A stretch of DNA of 33,432 bases from Bacteroidales bacterium (lineage in GTDB: Bacteria; Bacteroidota; Bacteroidia; Bacteroidales; UBA932), in the NCBI GenBank assembly GCA_017617475.1, contig JAFZWC010000052.1:1-33432 (forward strand), given 5' to 3'. The notes beneath the pieces were generated by a model. That model was given only the letters and a program-made list of their open reading frames with translations, had not been told where the DNA came from and did no database searches. Of the stretch, positions 32,710 to 33,432 are shown in pieces. The translations under genes and the position numbers were made by a program. How positions within the stretch are numbered: position 1 is the stretch's first letter; the number at the start of each line of letters is the position of its first letter.

Positions 32710-33432
32710 ATGGCAAACATCAATCTCAGAAAGTACGGCATCAAGGGTGTGAAGGAAGTCCTTTACAACCCCACGTATGAGGTTCTTTACAACGAAGAGA
32801 CCAAACCCGGTCTCGAAGGCTTTGACAAGGGCCAGGTAACCGAACTCGGCGCCATCAACGTGATGACGGGTATTTACACCGGCCGTTCCCCTAAAGACAA
32901 GTACATCGTGTACGACAACACCACCAAGGAAGGAAAGAAGGGTGAGATCTGGTGGGACACCGACGAGTACCACAACGACAACCACAAGATGAGCGTCGCC
33001 ACCTGGAAGGCCGTGAAGAAACTGGCCCAGGAGCAGCTCTCCGGCAAGCGCCTCTTCGTGGTGGACGGTTTCTGCGGCACCCATAAGGACACCCGCATGA
33101 AGGTCCGCTTCATCATGGAAGTTGCCTGGCAGGCCCACTTCGTGACCAACATGTTCCTCCGTCCCCAGAACCAGAAAGACTTCGACCAGGAACCCGATTT
33201 CGTGGTATACTGCGCTTCCAAGGCCAAGGTGGACAACTACAAGGAGCTGGGTCTCCGCAGCGACACCTGCGTCGCCTTCAACGTTACCTCCCGTGAGCAG
33301 GTTATCCTGAACACCTGGTACGGCGGTGAGATGAAGAAGGGTATGTTCTCCATGATGAACTACTATCTCCCGCTGAAGGGCATCGCCGCCATGCACTGCT
33401 CCGCCAACACCGATATGGAAGGCAACCACACC
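32710..33432 (+). CDS. pckA: Phosphoenolpyruvate carboxykinase (ATP), 5' part
   Basis: The frame opens at ATG 32710 and runs off the window end after 241 codons with no stop. The sequence is that of ATP-type PEP carboxykinase: [11 protein letters not shown] (substrate-binding Arg), [19 protein letters not shown], and [18 protein letters not shown] near the end, which leads toward the kinase P-loop just outside. The full enzyme has about 530-540 residues. In rumen and gut Bacteroidota it mainly fixes CO2 onto PEP to give oxaloacetate and ATP in the route to succinate, and can also run in gluconeogenesis. It has its own strong promoter. Confidence 0.95.
   Translation, partial: MANINLRKYGIKGVKEVLYNPTYEVLYNEETKPGLEGFDKGQVTELGAINVMTGIYTGRSPKDKYIVYDNTTKEGKKGEIWWDTDEYHNDNHKMSVATWKAVKKLAQEQLSGKRLFVVDGFCGTHKDTRMKVRFIMEVAWQAHFVTNMFLRPQNQKDFDQEPDFVVYCASKAKVDNYKELGLRSDTCVAFNVTSREQVILNTWYGGEMKKGMFSMMNYYLPLKGIAAMHCSANTDMEGNHT

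Overview
The window looks like chromosomal DNA of a member of the Bacteroidota, most likely order Bacteroidales. Three things point there: the promoter -7 element TAnnTTTG recurs ahead of many genes while Shine-Dalgarno sites are mostly absent; Bacteroidota-typical families occur (the PUR-like DUF3276 protein, DUF2795, DUF5606, DUF4493/DUF6359 and DUF6340-type lipoproteins); and the gene order nusB-yajC-ybbR-coaE is typical. No insertion sequence, phage gene, CRISPR array, tRNA or rRNA is visible. DNA is moderately GC-rich, with AT-rich promoters and a few GC-rich palindromic patches between genes.

Layout. 1-545 is non-coding: a bidirectional terminator, GC-rich palindromic patches and a 30-nt direct repeat ahead of a promoter. 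546-9405 (+) is a tight six-gene run: a hexapeptide-repeat protein, a secreted metalloprotease-like/propeller/barrel protein, a PrsW-like intramembrane protease, a membrane-bound AraC-type regulator, a ROK sugar kinase and a PreA-like dihydropyrimidine dehydrogenase, closed by a terminator. 9448-12050 holds a DUF2795 gene (-), folE (+) and an acyl-CoA ligase (-). 12134-14656 holds a cardiolipin synthase (+) facing a DUF4493/DUF6359 lipoprotein (-). 14803-18964 (+) is ffh, an outer-membrane protein and a 5'-nucleotidase-like lipoprotein. 18961-23556 (-) is a coiled-coil gene, zapA, a 6S-like RNA, rny and a Kef-type antiporter. 23735-26656 (-) is a purine salvage run: an MTA/SAH-type deaminase and two tandem purine nucleoside phosphorylases. 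26705-27049 (-) is the PUR-like protein, divergent from nusB-yajC-ybbR-coaE-DUF5606-rimO-DUF6340 (27132-32655, +). The window ends inside pckA (32710 onward).

Most genes are core housekeeping: protein targeting, transcription antitermination, CoA, pterin and phospholipid synthesis, ribosome modification, gluconeogenesis and RNA decay. The least ordinary parts are: (i) the first operon, where a secreted protease-like protein, a PrsW-type protease and a membrane-anchored transcription factor are translationally coupled or nearly so and could form a proteolytic signalling relay, headed by a beta-helix-like repeat protein; (ii) the tandem nucleoside phosphorylases, where one copy has Asp at the position that reads the purine 6-substituent and the other has Asn; and (iii) the zapA-6S-rny junction, with a second terminator-like hairpin directly before the rny start. 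All functions are inferred from sequence reading alone.
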